DNA of 64,000 bases from Kitasatospora sp. NBC_00240. GTDB lineage: Bacteria > Actinomycetota > Actinomycetes > Streptomycetales > Streptomycetaceae. The stretch spans positions 8,060,001 through 8,124,000 of the forward strand of contig NZ_JAPEMU010000001.1 in NCBI RefSeq assembly GCF_026342405.1, given 5' to 3'. Within the stretch, counting starts at the first letter, position 1. Each line of letters starts with the position of its first letter. Position numbers and translations under genes: made by a program. Below are positions 1-8,192 of the stretch, piece after piece. Below the pieces are notes generated by a model. That model was not told where the DNA came from. It made no database searches and saw nothing but the letters and a program-made list of their open reading frames with translations.

Positions 1-93
1 GGATCCCAGCGCTGCTACCTGCAGATCCTCGACCTCCAGGACCTGGACCACCTCGCGCTGATCGCCGACAAGGTCGCGCCGCAGCTCGACTGA
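1..93 (+). CDS. C-terminal end of a probable LLM-class F420-dependent oxidoreductase (5' truncated)
   Basis: Frame 1 is open from the first base and stops at TGA 91-93, giving the last 30 residues of a protein that begins outside the window. The tail contains YLQILDLQDLDHLALIA. This resembles the closing helix of the luciferase-like (LLM) F420-dependent oxidoreductases, which often end with a YLQ..D..DLDHLELIA-type segment followed by a short basic/acidic tail. No catalytic region is visible, so the assignment rests on this one segment and on my recall of the family. Nothing can be said about the substrate. The next gene starts about 350 bp downstream, so it probably has its own promoter. Confidence 0.45.
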   Translation, partial: GSQRCYLQILDLQDLDHLALIADKVAPQLD

Positions 94-440
94 CCGGCCC
101 GGTGGCGGGCAGGCCGGGGCGGCGCGGGGGCCCCGCCTGCCCCGGCCGTTCCGTCTGTCCCGCCGTCCCGCCGACCCTGCCGGTCTCGGCCGTCCCGCCT
201 GCGTCGCCCGCTCCGCTCGTCTCGGCCGTCCCGCCTGCGTCGCCCGCGCTGCCCGCGCCGTCCCGCCTGCCCCGGCCCCGGCCGTTCCGTCGGCCTCGCC
301 GGTCCCGTCCGTCCGCGATTCGTAAGACCGCGACCGGCGCGGTGCCGGCCCGCCCCGCCCTAGGGTGGACGACGGGCGCCCACCGCCCCCGGGAGCCCGG
401 CCGGGCCCCGCCACCCGGACGTGACCGAAAGGCTGACGCC
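94..440. other. Intergenic region, low-complexity and GC-rich
   Basis: The 347 bp between the oxidoreductase tail and the nucleoside phosphorylase are dominated by CCCGCC/CGTCCC-type sequence. They include one long direct repeat (listed separately). An open frame runs through here into the phosphorylase gene, but it encodes only Pro/Ala/Arg-rich sequence and no family resemblance begins before 441. A TAGGGT hexamer at about 361-366 could be a -10 element. I see no matching -35. Confidence 0.5.
183..247 (+). repeat. Direct repeat, two 29-bp copies with a 36-bp period
   Basis: The 29 bases at 183-211 recur without change at 219-247, separated by 7 bp. The unit is rich in CCGTCCCGCC. It lies in untranslated sequence upstream of the nucleoside phosphorylase gene and probably reflects slippage in low-complexity DNA. 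Confidence 0.75.
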
Positions 441-1295
441 ATGCCAGGAACCACCGGCCCCGCGCGCGCGGAACTCGGCGTGATCGGCGGCTCCGGCCTG
501 TACGCCCTGCTCGACGACGTGACCGAGATCGCCGTCGACACCCCGTACGGGCCGCCCAGCGACTCGCTGTTCGTCGGCGAGGCGGCCGGCCGGCGGGTCG
601 CCTTCCTGCCCCGCCACGGCCGCGGCCACCGGCTGCCGCCGCACCGCATCAACTACCGCGCCAACCTGTGGGCCCTGCAGTCACTCGGCGTACGGCAGAT
701 GCTCGCCCCCTGCGCGGTCGGCGGGCTGCGCCCCGAGTACGGGCCTGGCACGCTGCTCGTCCCCGACCAGTTCGTGGACCGCACCTCCGGGCGGGTGCAG
801 ACCTACTACGACGGCCGGCCGCTGCCCGACGGCACCGTCCCCGAGGTCGTGCACGTGTCGATGGCCGACCCGTACTGCCCGGACGGCCGTCGCACCGCTC
901 TCGCCGCCGCCCGGGACGTCGCCTGGGAGCCCGTGGACAGCGGCACCCTGGTGGTGATCGAGGGCCCGCGCTTCTCCACCCGCGCCGAATCCCGCTGGTT
1001 CACCGCCAACGGCTGGTCGGTGGTCGGCATGACCGGGCACCCGGAGGCCGTCCTCGCCCGCGAACTCGGCCTCTGCTACACGTCCTTGGCCCTGGTGACC
1101 GACCTGGACGCGGGTGTGGGGAGCGGCGAGGGAGTCACCCACGGCGAGGTGCTGGCCGTCTTCGCCCGCAACGTCGACCGGCTGCGCACCGTCCTGTTCA
1201 AGGCCCTGGAGGGGCTGCCGGTCACCCGTGACTGCGTCTGCTCGCACGCCCTGGACGGGCTCGGCACGGGCCTGCCGGGCATTCCCTCGCCCTGA
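441..1295 (+). CDS. S-methyl-5'-thioadenosine phosphorylase / purine nucleoside phosphorylase family protein
   Basis: A 284-aa cytosolic enzyme of the MTAP/PNP (nucleoside phosphorylase type 2) family, which splits the N-glycosidic bond of MTA or a purine nucleoside with phosphate. Visible marks are the N-terminal phosphate-binding loop VIGGSGLY (about residues 12-20), the PRHGRGH phosphate motif (about 58-64), NYRANLWAL, and the active-site stretch VVGMTGHPEAVLARELGLCY followed by VTDLDAG. ATG 441 is chosen because GAAAGG lies 8 bp upstream and the family fold starts at once; the frame is open further upstream but carries only low-complexity sequence. The usual TDYD-type base-recognition motif reads TDLD here, so preference for MTA over 6-oxopurine nucleosides cannot be decided. 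The gene probably serves methylthioadenosine or purine salvage. Confidence 0.85.
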   Translation: MPGTTGPARAELGVIGGSGLYALLDDVTEIAVDTPYGPPSDSLFVGEAAGRRVAFLPRHGRGHRLPPHRINYRANLWALQSLGVRQMLAPCAVGGLRPEYGPGTLLVPDQFVDRTSGRVQTYYDGRPLPDGTVPEVVHVSMADPYCPDGRRTALAAARDVAWEPVDSGTLVVIEGPRFSTRAESRWFTANGWSVVGMTGHPEAVLARELGLCYTSLALVTDLDAGVGSGEGVTHGEVLAVFARNVDRLRTVLFKALEGLPVTRDCVCSHALDGLGTGLPGIPSP

Positions 1296-1366
1296 CCCCG
1301 GCCGCGCCGTTGAGTAGCAGCCCGGGGCGGCACGCCGCCGCCCGCCGACCTTGAGGGGGAGTCCCG

Positions 1367-1936
1367 ATGGCGGTGGAGATCGTCTACGAGACCCACGCGA
1401 CCACCACCGACAACGAGGCGGGCATCGCCACCGGCTGGCTACCGGGCCGGCTCTCGCCGATGGGCCGCCGCCAGGCGGTGGAGCTGGGCGAGCGACGGCG
1501 CGACGGCGGCTTCGCGGCGGTGTTCGTCTCCGACCTGCGTCGGGCGGTCGAGACCGCCCGCCTCGCCTTTCCCGACGGCCGGCCGCCCGTCCACCAGGAC
1601 GTCCGGCTGCGCGAGTGCCACTACGGCGAACTGGACGGCGGCCCGGCCGCCCGGGTCGCCGCGCGGCGGGCCCGGCACCTGGACGAGCCGTTCCCCGGCG
1701 GCGGGCAGAGCTACCGCCAAGTGCTCATCGCCACCGCCGACTTCCTGCGGGACCTGGCCGCCGGGAGGGACGGCGCCCGCGTCCTGGTGATCGCCCACTC
1801 GGCGAACCGGTGGGCCCTGGACTGCCTGCTCGCCGGGGCGCGGCCGGAGGATCTGGCGGTCGTTCCGCCCGCCTGGCGTCCTGGCTGGTACTACACGCTC
1901 ACCACCGACGGGCCGACCGCGCCGGGCGTCCGGTGA
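1367..1936 (+). CDS. Histidine phosphatase (phosphoglycerate mutase-like) superfamily protein
   Basis: A 189-aa protein of the histidine phosphatase superfamily. The phosphorylated-histidine motif is a variant: YETHATT (His10) where most members have RHG. Other family marks are GWLPGRLSPMGRRQA, the VFVSDLRRAVETA segment, the acidic ECHYGELDGG segment, and the second catalytic histidine in VLVIAHSANRWAL. The start at ATG 1367 follows TTGAGGGGGA with good spacing. It lies 71 bp after the phosphorylase stop on the same strand, so co-transcription is possible. The substrate is unknown. Because the Arg before the catalytic His is Thr here, activity may differ from classical mutases. Confidence 0.82.
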   Translation: MAVEIVYETHATTTDNEAGIATGWLPGRLSPMGRRQAVELGERRRDGGFAAVFVSDLRRAVETARLAFPDGRPPVHQDVRLRECHYGELDGGPAARVAARRARHLDEPFPGGGQSYRQVLIATADFLRDLAAGRDGARVLVIAHSANRWALDCLLAGARPEDLAVVPPAWRPGWYYTLTTDGPTAPGVR

Positions 1937-1963
1937 AGCGGTCGGGCCGGGTCGGGAGCGGGC

Positions 1964-3046
1964 TCAGGCGCTCGGGGCGGGTGTGCGGCCCACCCGCAGC
2001 AGCTGCGCGCGGCGCCGGTACAGCCGGTGCATGCGCTGCAGGGTGACGAACTCGCTCATCCGGTTCGCCAGCGTCAGGCGGTACTTGACCCGCAGCGGGG
2101 CACCCAGCGCGTTGATCTGCTCGACGCCGATCGTCCGCAGCAGCCGGCTGACGTGCTGCTGGTAGGCCTCGCGGTACCCCCGGTCGCCGTCCGGCACCGA
2201 CCAGAAGAACATCGGGAGCTCCTCGACCAGGGTGTTCCGGTCGTACGAGCGCAGGTACTCACGGAACTTGGGCTCCGGCTGGGCGAGCAGCCACTCACGG
2301 ACCAGCTCGATCGATCGGACGCGGTCGATCAGGCCCTTGGGGTCGGTCTTCATCTGCGTGATGGACATGTCGCCCGCGTCGCGCACCCGCCAGTGGTAGA
2401 TCGGCTCGGAGAGCACGTCCACGCTGCCGGCCAGGAAGTGGTGCGGCACGCTGACCGGGGCGTCCTCGTAGAGAATGCCCTCGGGGTAGAGGATGCCGGC
2501 GGTGTCGAAGAAGCTGCGCCGGTAGACCTTGTTCCAGGCGGTGCGGTCGGTGACCAGCGACGGGATCTCGGTGACATGGCTCTTCAGCCGGGTCTCGCGG
2601 AACGGCTTGCGGTGCGCGTGGGACTGGTAGTGCTCGGCGGTCCGGAAGCGCAGGGCGTTGCCGGCGGCGAAGTCCGACCCGGTCTCGTCCAGGGTGCCGA
2701 CCATCAACGCGTAGGCGCCGGGCGGCAGCGTGTCGTCACTGTCCATGAAGGCCAGGTACTCGGTGCTCCCGCCGAGGTGCCGCAGACCGGTGTTGCGAGC
2801 CGCGCCGAGGCCCTTGTTCTTCTGCTGGACCAGCCGGAACCGGGGGTCCGCGTCGGCGTACGCCTTGGCGATGACCGCGCTGCCGTCGGTCGAGCCGTCG
2901 TCGACCATCACGCACTCGAACGCGTCGAAGGTCTGGGCCGCGATCGAGTCGAGGCACTCCTCCAGGTAGCGCTCGACGTTGTAGATCGGGACGACGACGG
3001 AGAGTCGGGGTGCCATCGGCTCCGCGGGCCTTTCGGTCAGGGGCAT
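1964..3046 (-). CDS. Glycosyltransferase family 2 protein
   Basis: A 360-aa GT-A fold glycosyltransferase that would transfer a nucleotide-activated sugar or glycerol-phosphate unit to a cell-surface polymer. Residues about 14-130 show the fold: LSVVVPIYNVERYLEECLDS, CVMVDDGSTDGS, KNKGLGAARNTGL and the metal-binding MDSDDT (Asp102-Asp105). The C-terminal half (YRRSFFD, ILYEDAPVSVPH, YHWRVRD) resembles the TagF/CDP-glycerol-type GT2 enzymes that carry a helical extension. The first ATG at 3046 has no clear ribosome site, and a second ATG at 3016 is also plausible. It converges with the histidine phosphatase gene, ending 27 bp from it. A promoter candidate lies about 150 bp upstream. Confidence 0.85.
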   Translation of the reverse strand: MPLTERPAEPMAPRLSVVVPIYNVERYLEECLDSIAAQTFDAFECVMVDDGSTDGSAVIAKAYADADPRFRLVQQKNKGLGAARNTGLRHLGGSTEYLAFMDSDDTLPPGAYALMVGTLDETGSDFAAGNALRFRTAEHYQSHAHRKPFRETRLKSHVTEIPSLVTDRTAWNKVYRRSFFDTAGILYPEGILYEDAPVSVPHHFLAGSVDVLSEPIYHWRVRDAGDMSITQMKTDPKGLIDRVRSIELVREWLLAQPEPKFREYLRSYDRNTLVEELPMFFWSVPDGDRGYREAYQQHVSRLLRTIGVEQINALGAPLRVKYRLTLANRMSEFVTLQRMHRLYRRRAQLLRVGRTPAPSA

Positions 3047-3199
3047 GTGACCGGCGCTGCGGCCGGATCACGGGTGATCGGTCGGAGATTAACGCCGGAT
3101 CCGGAGTACTCCGTGACCGCTACGTCGCCAGGACATGAACTCTTGGTGTCGGCAAGGAATCCAGCTCGACCGACCAGGACATCAATGCCCTGACCACCG

Positions 3200-3230
3200 A
3201 TATTAGTTGAAACACATGAGTTGGCGTCAA
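3200..3230 (-). promoter_or_regulatory. Candidate promoter for the GT2 glycosyltransferase gene
   Basis: On the minus strand TTGACG (3230-3225) is followed after 19 bp by TAATAT (3205-3200). The region is unusually AT-rich for this genome. Spacing is at the long end for a vegetative promoter. The transcript would have a leader of about 150 nt. Confidence 0.4.
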
Positions 3231-3264
3231 GCGGTGGCAAAGCCGGAGAAGCCGGGCCCGTCCG

Positions 3265-3339
3265 AGGCCGGGGCCCCGGCCTCCCGGGTGCTCCGCGAAG
3301 CGGCCGTCCGCCCCCGGGGCCTCCGGGAACGGACGGCCG
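3265..3339 (-). terminator. Double GC-rich stem-loop downstream of the MFS transporter gene
   Basis: An 18-bp perfect palindrome AGGCCGGGGCCCCGGCCT (3265-3282) is followed by a stem formed by CGGCCGTCCG (3301-3310) and its complement at 3330-3339. Both lie 40-115 bp after the stop codon of the leftward MFS gene. There is no U-run, as is common for high-GC actinomycete terminators. Confidence 0.55.
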
Positions 3340-3378
3340 CCTGCCTTGGGCAACACGCCCCGGTGGCCGGCGGCAGGC

Positions 3379-4836
3379 TCAGGCGTCGGCGGTCGTCACC
3401 GGCCCGGAGTCCCGTGCGGGCAGGTCCGGTTCGGGATCGGACGCGGTGGGGCCGCCGACACCCGGCCGGGTGCCTGCGAACACGGCCGGGCCGCGCCGCC
3501 GGGCCATCGCCGCCGCGATCACCAGGTAGGGGACGGCCGACAGGGCGAACAGCGTGGCGTGCGAGGTGCGGCCGGAGGCCGCGCCGTAGGCGGCGTACAC
3601 CAGCAGGGTGGTCAGGCCGGTGCCGAGGCCGCCCAACGACGTCACGGTGGCGCGACTCGGGCCGGTGACCGCGTCCTGCAGCCGGGCGTCGGTGACCACG
3701 TCGGCGGCCTGGAAGACCGCGAAGGCCAGCCCCAGCAGCACGAATCCGCCGGGGATCCCCCACAGCGCGCCCGCCGCGAGCGCCCCGGACGCCAGGGCCA
3801 CCGCGGCGCCCAGCGAGCGCCCGGAGAGCCGTCCGGCCGTCCCGGCCAGCAGGCCGCCGGCCGTCACGCCGGCCCATACCAGGAGGGTGAGCAGCGGTAC
3901 CTCCGCGGTCGTGGCACCGGCCTCGGCGGCCAGCAGCGGTACGTACTCGTCCAGTGAGCCCCAGACCGTGGTGACCGCCACGGCCAGCAGCAGGGCGTTC
4001 CGTACGGCGGGGCTCCCGTGCGCCTCGGCGAGGCCGTCCCGGAGGGTGCCCAGGTAGCCGCGGGCGGATCCGGCGAGGTCGGCGGCTTCGTCGGCCGGGG
4101 CGTTGTCCGCCGGGGCGGGGCAGGCCGGGGCGTTGTCCGCCGGGGCGGGGCAGGCCGGGGTGCTGTCCGCCGGGGCGGGGCAGGCCGGCGGACGGTCGGC
4201 CGGGGCGGGGTCGGCCGCGGCCTGCCGGTGCTCGGGGAGCCGGGTGGCGGCGAAGGCGCAGAGCAGGCAGGCGGCGACGCTGGCCGCGCCCAGGCCGGAG
4301 TAGCCGGCCAGCGTGAAGACCGGAGCGGCGAGCGCGCCGGCGGTGGCCGTGCAGGCCGTGCCGACCGCGCGGGCCCGGCCCATCAGGCGGGGGTAGCGGG
4401 AGCAGGCGCCGTGGCTCGCCAGCTCCTCGTAGACCAGCGCCTCCAGCGCGCCGGAGCGCAGCGCGCTACCCGCGCCCCAGAGGACGAAGCCCGCGGCGAA
4501 CACCGGGAAGGACGGGAAGGCGACCCAGAGGCCGAAGCCGGCCGCCGACAGCAGCGGACCGGCCACCAGCAGCAGCCGCCGGGAGACCACGTCGGCCCAG
4601 ACCCCGGACGGTACTTCGAGGAGCACGCCGGTGAGCGACCAGATGCCGAACAGGACGGAGATCTCGGCGGTGCTCAGGCCGTGGTCGGCGAAGAGCAGCG
4701 CGTAGACGGGGTACAGCAGGACGAAGTCCTCGAACCCGGCGTAGCACAGCAGGGCGCGCTCAAGGCGGCGTACCTCGCGGACGGGCCGGGCGGGCCGGGC
4801 GGCCCGTGGGGACAGGCGGACGGCGGGGAAGGGCAT
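3379..4836 (-). CDS. MFS transporter (probable drug/metabolite exporter)
   Basis: A 485-aa polytopic membrane protein with about 12 hydrophobic segments split by a long central loop. The N-terminal half carries the MFS motif A as GVWADVVSRRLLL (about residues 77-89) in the cytoplasmic loop 2-3, preceded by LTGVLLEVPS. This is the pattern of the multidrug-type exporters. The central loop (about residues 210-250) is made of repeated decapeptides of the type PAPADNAPAC, encoded by a 30-bp tandem repeat. ATG 4836 has GAGGAA 7 bp upstream. The substrate cannot be read from the sequence. The gene stands alone. Confidence 0.85.
   Translation of the reverse strand: MPFPAVRLSPRAARPARPVREVRRLERALLCYAGFEDFVLLYPVYALLFADHGLSTAEISVLFGIWSLTGVLLEVPSGVWADVVSRRLLLVAGPLLSAAGFGLWVAFPSFPVFAAGFVLWGAGSALRSGALEALVYEELASHGACSRYPRLMGRARAVGTACTATAGALAAPVFTLAGYSGLGAASVAACLLCAFAATRLPEHRQAAADPAPADRPPACPAPADSTPACPAPADNAPACPAPADNAPADEAADLAGSARGYLGTLRDGLAEAHGSPAVRNALLLAVAVTTVWGSLDEYVPLLAAEAGATTAEVPLLTLLVWAGVTAGGLLAGTAGRLSGRSLGAAVALASGALAAGALWGIPGGFVLLGLAFAVFQAADVVTDARLQDAVTGPSRATVTSLGGLGTGLTTLLVYAAYGAASGRTSHATLFALSAVPYLVIAAAMARRRGPAVFAGTRPGVGGPTASDPEPDLPARDSGPVTTADA
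4094..4213 (-). repeat. 30-bp tandem repeat inside the MFS gene, 3 good copies plus 1 degenerate
   Basis: Units at 4094-4123, 4124-4153 and 4154-4183 are nearly identical, and 4184-4213 is degenerate. Each unit keeps the frame and adds a Pro/Ala/Cys-containing decapeptide to the loop between the two six-helix bundles, so copy number can vary without disrupting the protein. Confidence 0.85.
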
Positions 4837-5260
4837 GGACGTTCCTCTGCGGAGGGGGACGGGCGGGCGGCGGTCGCACGTCGCACCCGGCGGCCCTCGG
4901 CAGCCACTTCCCCCCGGATCCTCGGCGGGGGATCCGGCGGAGGATCAATGTCGTCGGCTCATGGCACCCAGTCTACGAGCGGGCCGCCCGGCCCTCACCC
5001 GGTTTTTCGCGGCCTCGCCCGCCCGCACCCGCCCCGTCCGTCATCGGCGCCGGGCCACGTCCGCGCACACCTGCCCGCCCGTCCGCGCTCGGGCCTGCTC
5101 GCACCCGCCCGCCGGTGCTCGGGCCCGCCCACGCCCGCCGCCGGCCCCAGTATCCCGTCGAGGTCCAACGGTGCGAGGTGTTCGCCCCGTCGGCAATCCG
5201 CCTCGGGTGTCACCGGCCCCGGATAGGGTGGCCCGGGCAGGAGCGGAGAAGGGGCACGGC
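4837..5260. other. Divergent intergenic region between MFS and sigma factor genes
   Basis: This 424-bp gap holds mostly CCCGCCCG-type low-complexity sequence between about 4985 and 5160, and overlapping GGATCC-centred palindromes around 4915-4950. A TAGGGT hexamer at 5224-5229, 31 bp before the sigma factor start, is a plausible -10 element; the -35 region is weak. No protein-like ORF is seen. Confidence 0.45.
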
Positions 5261-6256
5261 GTGACGGCGGCAGAAGAAGGCTTCGATCGCCTGGTCGAAC
5301 CGTTCCGGACGGAGCTGCTGGCGTACTGCTACCGGATGCTCGGCTCGGTCCACGACGCCGAGGACCTGGTCCAGGAGACGTACCTGAGGGCGTGGCGGGC
5401 GCGGGAGCGGTACGACGCCGCTCGCAGCTCCATGCGCACCTGGCTCTACCGGATCGCGACGAACGTCTGCCTGACCGCCCTGGAGGCCCGCGGCCGCCGA
5501 CCGCTTCCGTCGGGGCTGGTCGCTGCGTCCGATCCGCTCGCGCCGTTCGTCCAGGGCGAGCACGCCGCCTGGCTCCAGCCCCTGCCGGACTCGCTGCTGG
5601 AGGCGGGCGATCCGGCCGGGCTCGCGATCGACCGGAGCAGCCTGCGCCTGGCGTTCGCCGCCGCCCTTCAGCACCTGTCGGCGCGTCAGCGCGGTGCGCT
5701 GATCCTGCGTGACGTGCTCGGCTTCTCCGCGTCCGAGGCGGCCGAGATCCTCGGTACCACCGCCGTGTCGGTGAACAGCTCCCTGCAGCGGGCACGGGCC
5801 AGGGTGAAGGCGGCCGGGGTCCGGCAGGAAGGTCTCGGCGAGCCGTCCGCGGCCGAGCAGCGGGCCTGGGTCGATCGCTACATGAAGGCTTTCGAGCACG
5901 CCGACGTCGAGGGTCTGAAGCGGCTGCTCACCGAGGACGTGGTCATGGAGATGCCGCCGATGCTCAACTGGTTCAGCGGCCGCGCCAACTACGGCCTGTT
6001 CATGGAGTGGGTCTTCGGGAGACTCGGTACGGACTGGCTCCTGCGGGCGGTCACGGCCAACGGCCAGCCCGGTTTCGCCGCCTACACGGGCATCGGTGGC
6101 GGGTACCGGCTGCACACGCTCCAGGTCTTCACCGTCACCGCCGAGGGCATCAGCCGGAACTCGGTGTTCCAGGATCCGCAGGTCTTCGCGGCGTTCGGCC
6201 TGCCGCCCGGCCTCGACGACCAGGGACCGTCGCCGCGCCGACCGGGGCCGCACTGA
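5261..6256 (+). CDS. ECF sigma factor with C-terminal SnoaL-like domain (TIGR02960-type)
   Basis: A 331-aa extracytoplasmic-function sigma factor. Region 2 is seen in MLGSVHDAEDLVQETYLRAW and MRTWLYRIATNVCL (about residues 24-70). Region 4 is LSARQRGALILRDVLGFSAS followed by the recognition helix GTTAVSVNSSLQRAR (about 130-185). A SnoaL-like (NTF2 fold) domain fills the C-terminus, with YMKAFEHADVEGLKRLL and MPPMLNWFSG. This SigJ/ECF41-like layout is known to use the C-terminal domain to control the sigma factor instead of a separate anti-sigma protein. GTG 5261 is selected because GGAGAAGGGG lies just upstream and homology starts immediately; the longer open frame upstream is low-complexity. 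The promoter targets are unknown. Confidence 0.88.
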   Translation: MTAAEEGFDRLVEPFRTELLAYCYRMLGSVHDAEDLVQETYLRAWRARERYDAARSSMRTWLYRIATNVCLTALEARGRRPLPSGLVAASDPLAPFVQGEHAAWLQPLPDSLLEAGDPAGLAIDRSSLRLAFAAALQHLSARQRGALILRDVLGFSASEAAEILGTTAVSVNSSLQRARARVKAAGVRQEGLGEPSAAEQRAWVDRYMKAFEHADVEGLKRLLTEDVVMEMPPMLNWFSGRANYGLFMEWVFGRLGTDWLLRAVTANGQPGFAAYTGIGGGYRLHTLQVFTVTAEGISRNSVFQDPQVFAAFGLPPGLDDQGPSPRRPGPH

Positions 6257-6303
6257 CCCGCGCCGCAGCGGGAGCACTTGTCGACCACGGCCGGACAGCC
6301 GGC

Positions 6304-7434
6304 TCAGCGCGCCCCGCCCGGGGACGACGGGGCCGGCGTGCCGGGCAGCCGGACGGTGACGAGGAGGCCGCCGGCGGGGCGGGCGACGAGGTCGAGGGTC
6401 CCGTCGTGGGCGCGGACGATGCTGTGCACGATGGCCAGGCCGAGGCCGAGGCCGGCGTGCTCCTCGGTGCGTACGCGTTCCGTTCCCCGTCGGAAGGGTT
6501 CGGTGAGGGTGGGTACCAGGTCCGCGGGGAGCCGACGTCCGGTGTTCTCGACCCGCAGCACGCTCGTTTCCCCGTGCGCCTCGGTGTGGACGGTCACGGC
6601 GCCGCCGGCGGGGAGGTTGTGGACGACGGCGTTCTGGACGAGATTCGTCACCATCCTCAGCAGGAGCTCCGCGGAGCCGCTGGTCCAGGCCGTCCCGCCG
6701 GTGACCTCGAGGGTGATCCGGCGCTGTTCGGCGAGGGGAAGCAGCGTCTCGGCGGCTTCCTCGGCGACGAGGGAGAGGTCGACGCTCGCGCGGGTGAAGT
6801 GACCGCGGTCGCCCCGGCTGAGCAGCAGGAGGGCTTCGGTGAGGTCGATCGCCCGCGTGTTGACGGCCCGGAGGCGTTCGATGAGTTCGTCCCCGTCCCG
6901 GGTGGGGTCCTTGCGGGCGACGTCCAGGAGCGTCCGCGAGATCGCCAGCGGGGTGCGCAGTTCGTGGGAGGCGTTCGCGGCGAACCGCTGCTGCTCGGCG
7001 ACGTGGGACTCCAGTTGTTCGAGCATCAGGTCGAACGCGTCCGAGAGTTCCCGGAATTCGTCCCGGCGGCCCCGCATACGGATCCGGTGGGAGAGTGACC
7101 CGTTCTCGGCCATCCGTGCCGCCTCCGTGATCCGTGCGAGTGGTGAGAGCATCCGGCCGGCGAGGATCCACCCTCCCACGAGGCCGAGCACCAGCAGGAA
7201 CGCCAGGACCGCGGCTGCCCTGGGGGCGAACACGTGCAGGAGGTTCGACCGGACGGGAAAGACACCACGCAGGGGGGCGCCGGTGGAGCCGGGGACGATG
7301 AGCGCGCGATCGGGGACGTACCGCAGGAGGAACAGCCACACCGCCGCGAGCAGCAGGACGCCGGCCACCATCAGGAATCCGGCGTAGCTGAGGGTGAGCT
7401 TGAAGCGAACGCTCAACCCGGGCGCCCTAGTCAC
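6304..7434 (-). CDS. Two-component sensor histidine kinase (HAMP, HisKA, HATPase)
   Basis: A 376-aa membrane kinase with a transmembrane segment at about residues 13-34, a short extracytoplasmic loop, a second transmembrane segment at about 70-92, then HAMP (ARMLSPLARITEAARMAENG), the H-box FAANASHELRTPLA, the N-box LVQNAVVHN and the G-box GLGLGLAIV. It would sense an envelope signal and phosphorylate the adjacent response regulator. The GTG start at 7434 overlaps the regulator stop by 8 bp (7427-7434), indicating translational coupling. It is the third gene of a leftward VanZ, regulator, kinase operon. The ligand is unknown. Confidence 0.9.
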   Translation of the reverse strand: MTRAPGLSVRFKLTLSYAGFLMVAGVLLLAAVWLFLLRYVPDRALIVPGSTGAPLRGVFPVRSNLLHVFAPRAAAVLAFLLVLGLVGGWILAGRMLSPLARITEAARMAENGSLSHRIRMRGRRDEFRELSDAFDLMLEQLESHVAEQQRFAANASHELRTPLAISRTLLDVARKDPTRDGDELIERLRAVNTRAIDLTEALLLLSRGDRGHFTRASVDLSLVAEEAAETLLPLAEQRRITLEVTGGTAWTSGSAELLLRMVTNLVQNAVVHNLPAGGAVTVHTEAHGETSVLRVENTGRRLPADLVPTLTEPFRRGTERVRTEEHAGLGLGLAIVHSIVRAHDGTLDLVARPAGGLLVTVRLPGTPAPSSPGGAR

Positions 7435-8122
7435 GGCCGCCTCCCTCGTGTCCGGCGCCCGGGTGCGTGTCGATCCGGTAGCCGACGCCGGGCACCGTGG
7501 CGATGACCCATGGCTCGCCGAGCCGTTTGCGCAGGGCGGAGACGGTGATGCGCACGGCGTTGGTGAGGGGGTCGGCGTTCTCGTCCCAGGCCCGTGCCAG
7601 CAGCTCTTCGGCGCTGACGAGCCCGCCCTCGGCGGCGACCAGGACGTCCAGCACGGCGAACTGTTTGCGGGTGAGGGCGACGTAGCGTCCGTCGCGGAAG
7701 ACCTCCCGGCGGAAGGGGTCGAGCCGCAGCCCCGCGATCTCGCGGACCGGGGGCCGGGCGTACCCGCGTCTGCGGTCGAGCGCCCGCAGCCGCAGGACGA
7801 GCTCCCGCAGGTCGAACGGTTTGGTGAGGTAGTCGTCGGCGCCGAGCTCGAAACCGGAAGCCTTGTCGTCGATCCGGTCGGCGGCGGTGAGCATGAGGAT
7901 CGGGATGCCGCTGCCGGAGGCGACGATGCGCCGGGCCACCTCGTCGCCGGAGGGCCCGGGGATGTCGCGGTCGAGGACCGCGAGGTCGTAGGAGTTGACG
8001 CTGAGCAGTTCCAGGGCGGAGTGGCCGTCGGCGGCGATGTCGGCGGCGATCGCCTCCAGCCGCAGACCGTCCCGCACGGCTTCGGCCAGGTAGGGCTCGT
8101 CCTCCACGATCAGTACGCGCAT
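7427..8122 (-). CDS. OmpR/PhoB-family response regulator
   Basis: A 231-aa two-domain regulator. The receiver has the acidic pair EDE (residues 7-9), the phospho-acceptor Asp51 in LAVLDRDIPG, and the conserved Lys in DDYLTKPFD. The C-terminal winged helix (about residues 125-225) shows LTRKQFAVLDVLVAAEGG and TVSALRKRL with the final hairpin VPGVGYRID. It is partner to the kinase directly downstream, whose start codon overlaps its stop codon. The gene upstream encodes a VanZ-like protein and ends 70 bp before this start. Direct CGATAC repeats upstream of the operon are a candidate binding site. Confidence 0.92.
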   Translation of the reverse strand: MRVLIVEDEPYLAEAVRDGLRLEAIAADIAADGHSALELLSVNSYDLAVLDRDIPGPSGDEVARRIVASGSGIPILMLTAADRIDDKASGFELGADDYLTKPFDLRELVLRLRALDRRRGYARPPVREIAGLRLDPFRREVFRDGRYVALTRKQFAVLDVLVAAEGGLVSAEELLARAWDENADPLTNAVRITVSALRKRLGEPWVIATVPGVGYRIDTHPGAGHEGGGRD

Positions 8123-8192
8123 GCCCGAAGCCTAAGCAGCACCGTCCGCCGCCGACGTGTGCACGGACCTGCGGACACACCGGGCAGGCGAC

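Noticed and set aside
102..440. N-terminal extension of the nucleoside phosphorylase frame
   Set aside because: It encodes only Pro/Arg/Ala low-complexity sequence. A good ribosome site and the start of the family fold both point to 441.
4835..5260. N-terminal extension of the ECF sigma factor frame
   Set aside because: Low-complexity translation. GTG 5261 has a strong ribosome site and matches the usual N-terminus of the family.
5210..7339. A 709-codon minus-strand frame across the sigma factor and kinase genes
   Set aside because: Arg/Pro-rich translation without motifs. The overlapping ECF sigma factor and histidine kinase are both unambiguous.
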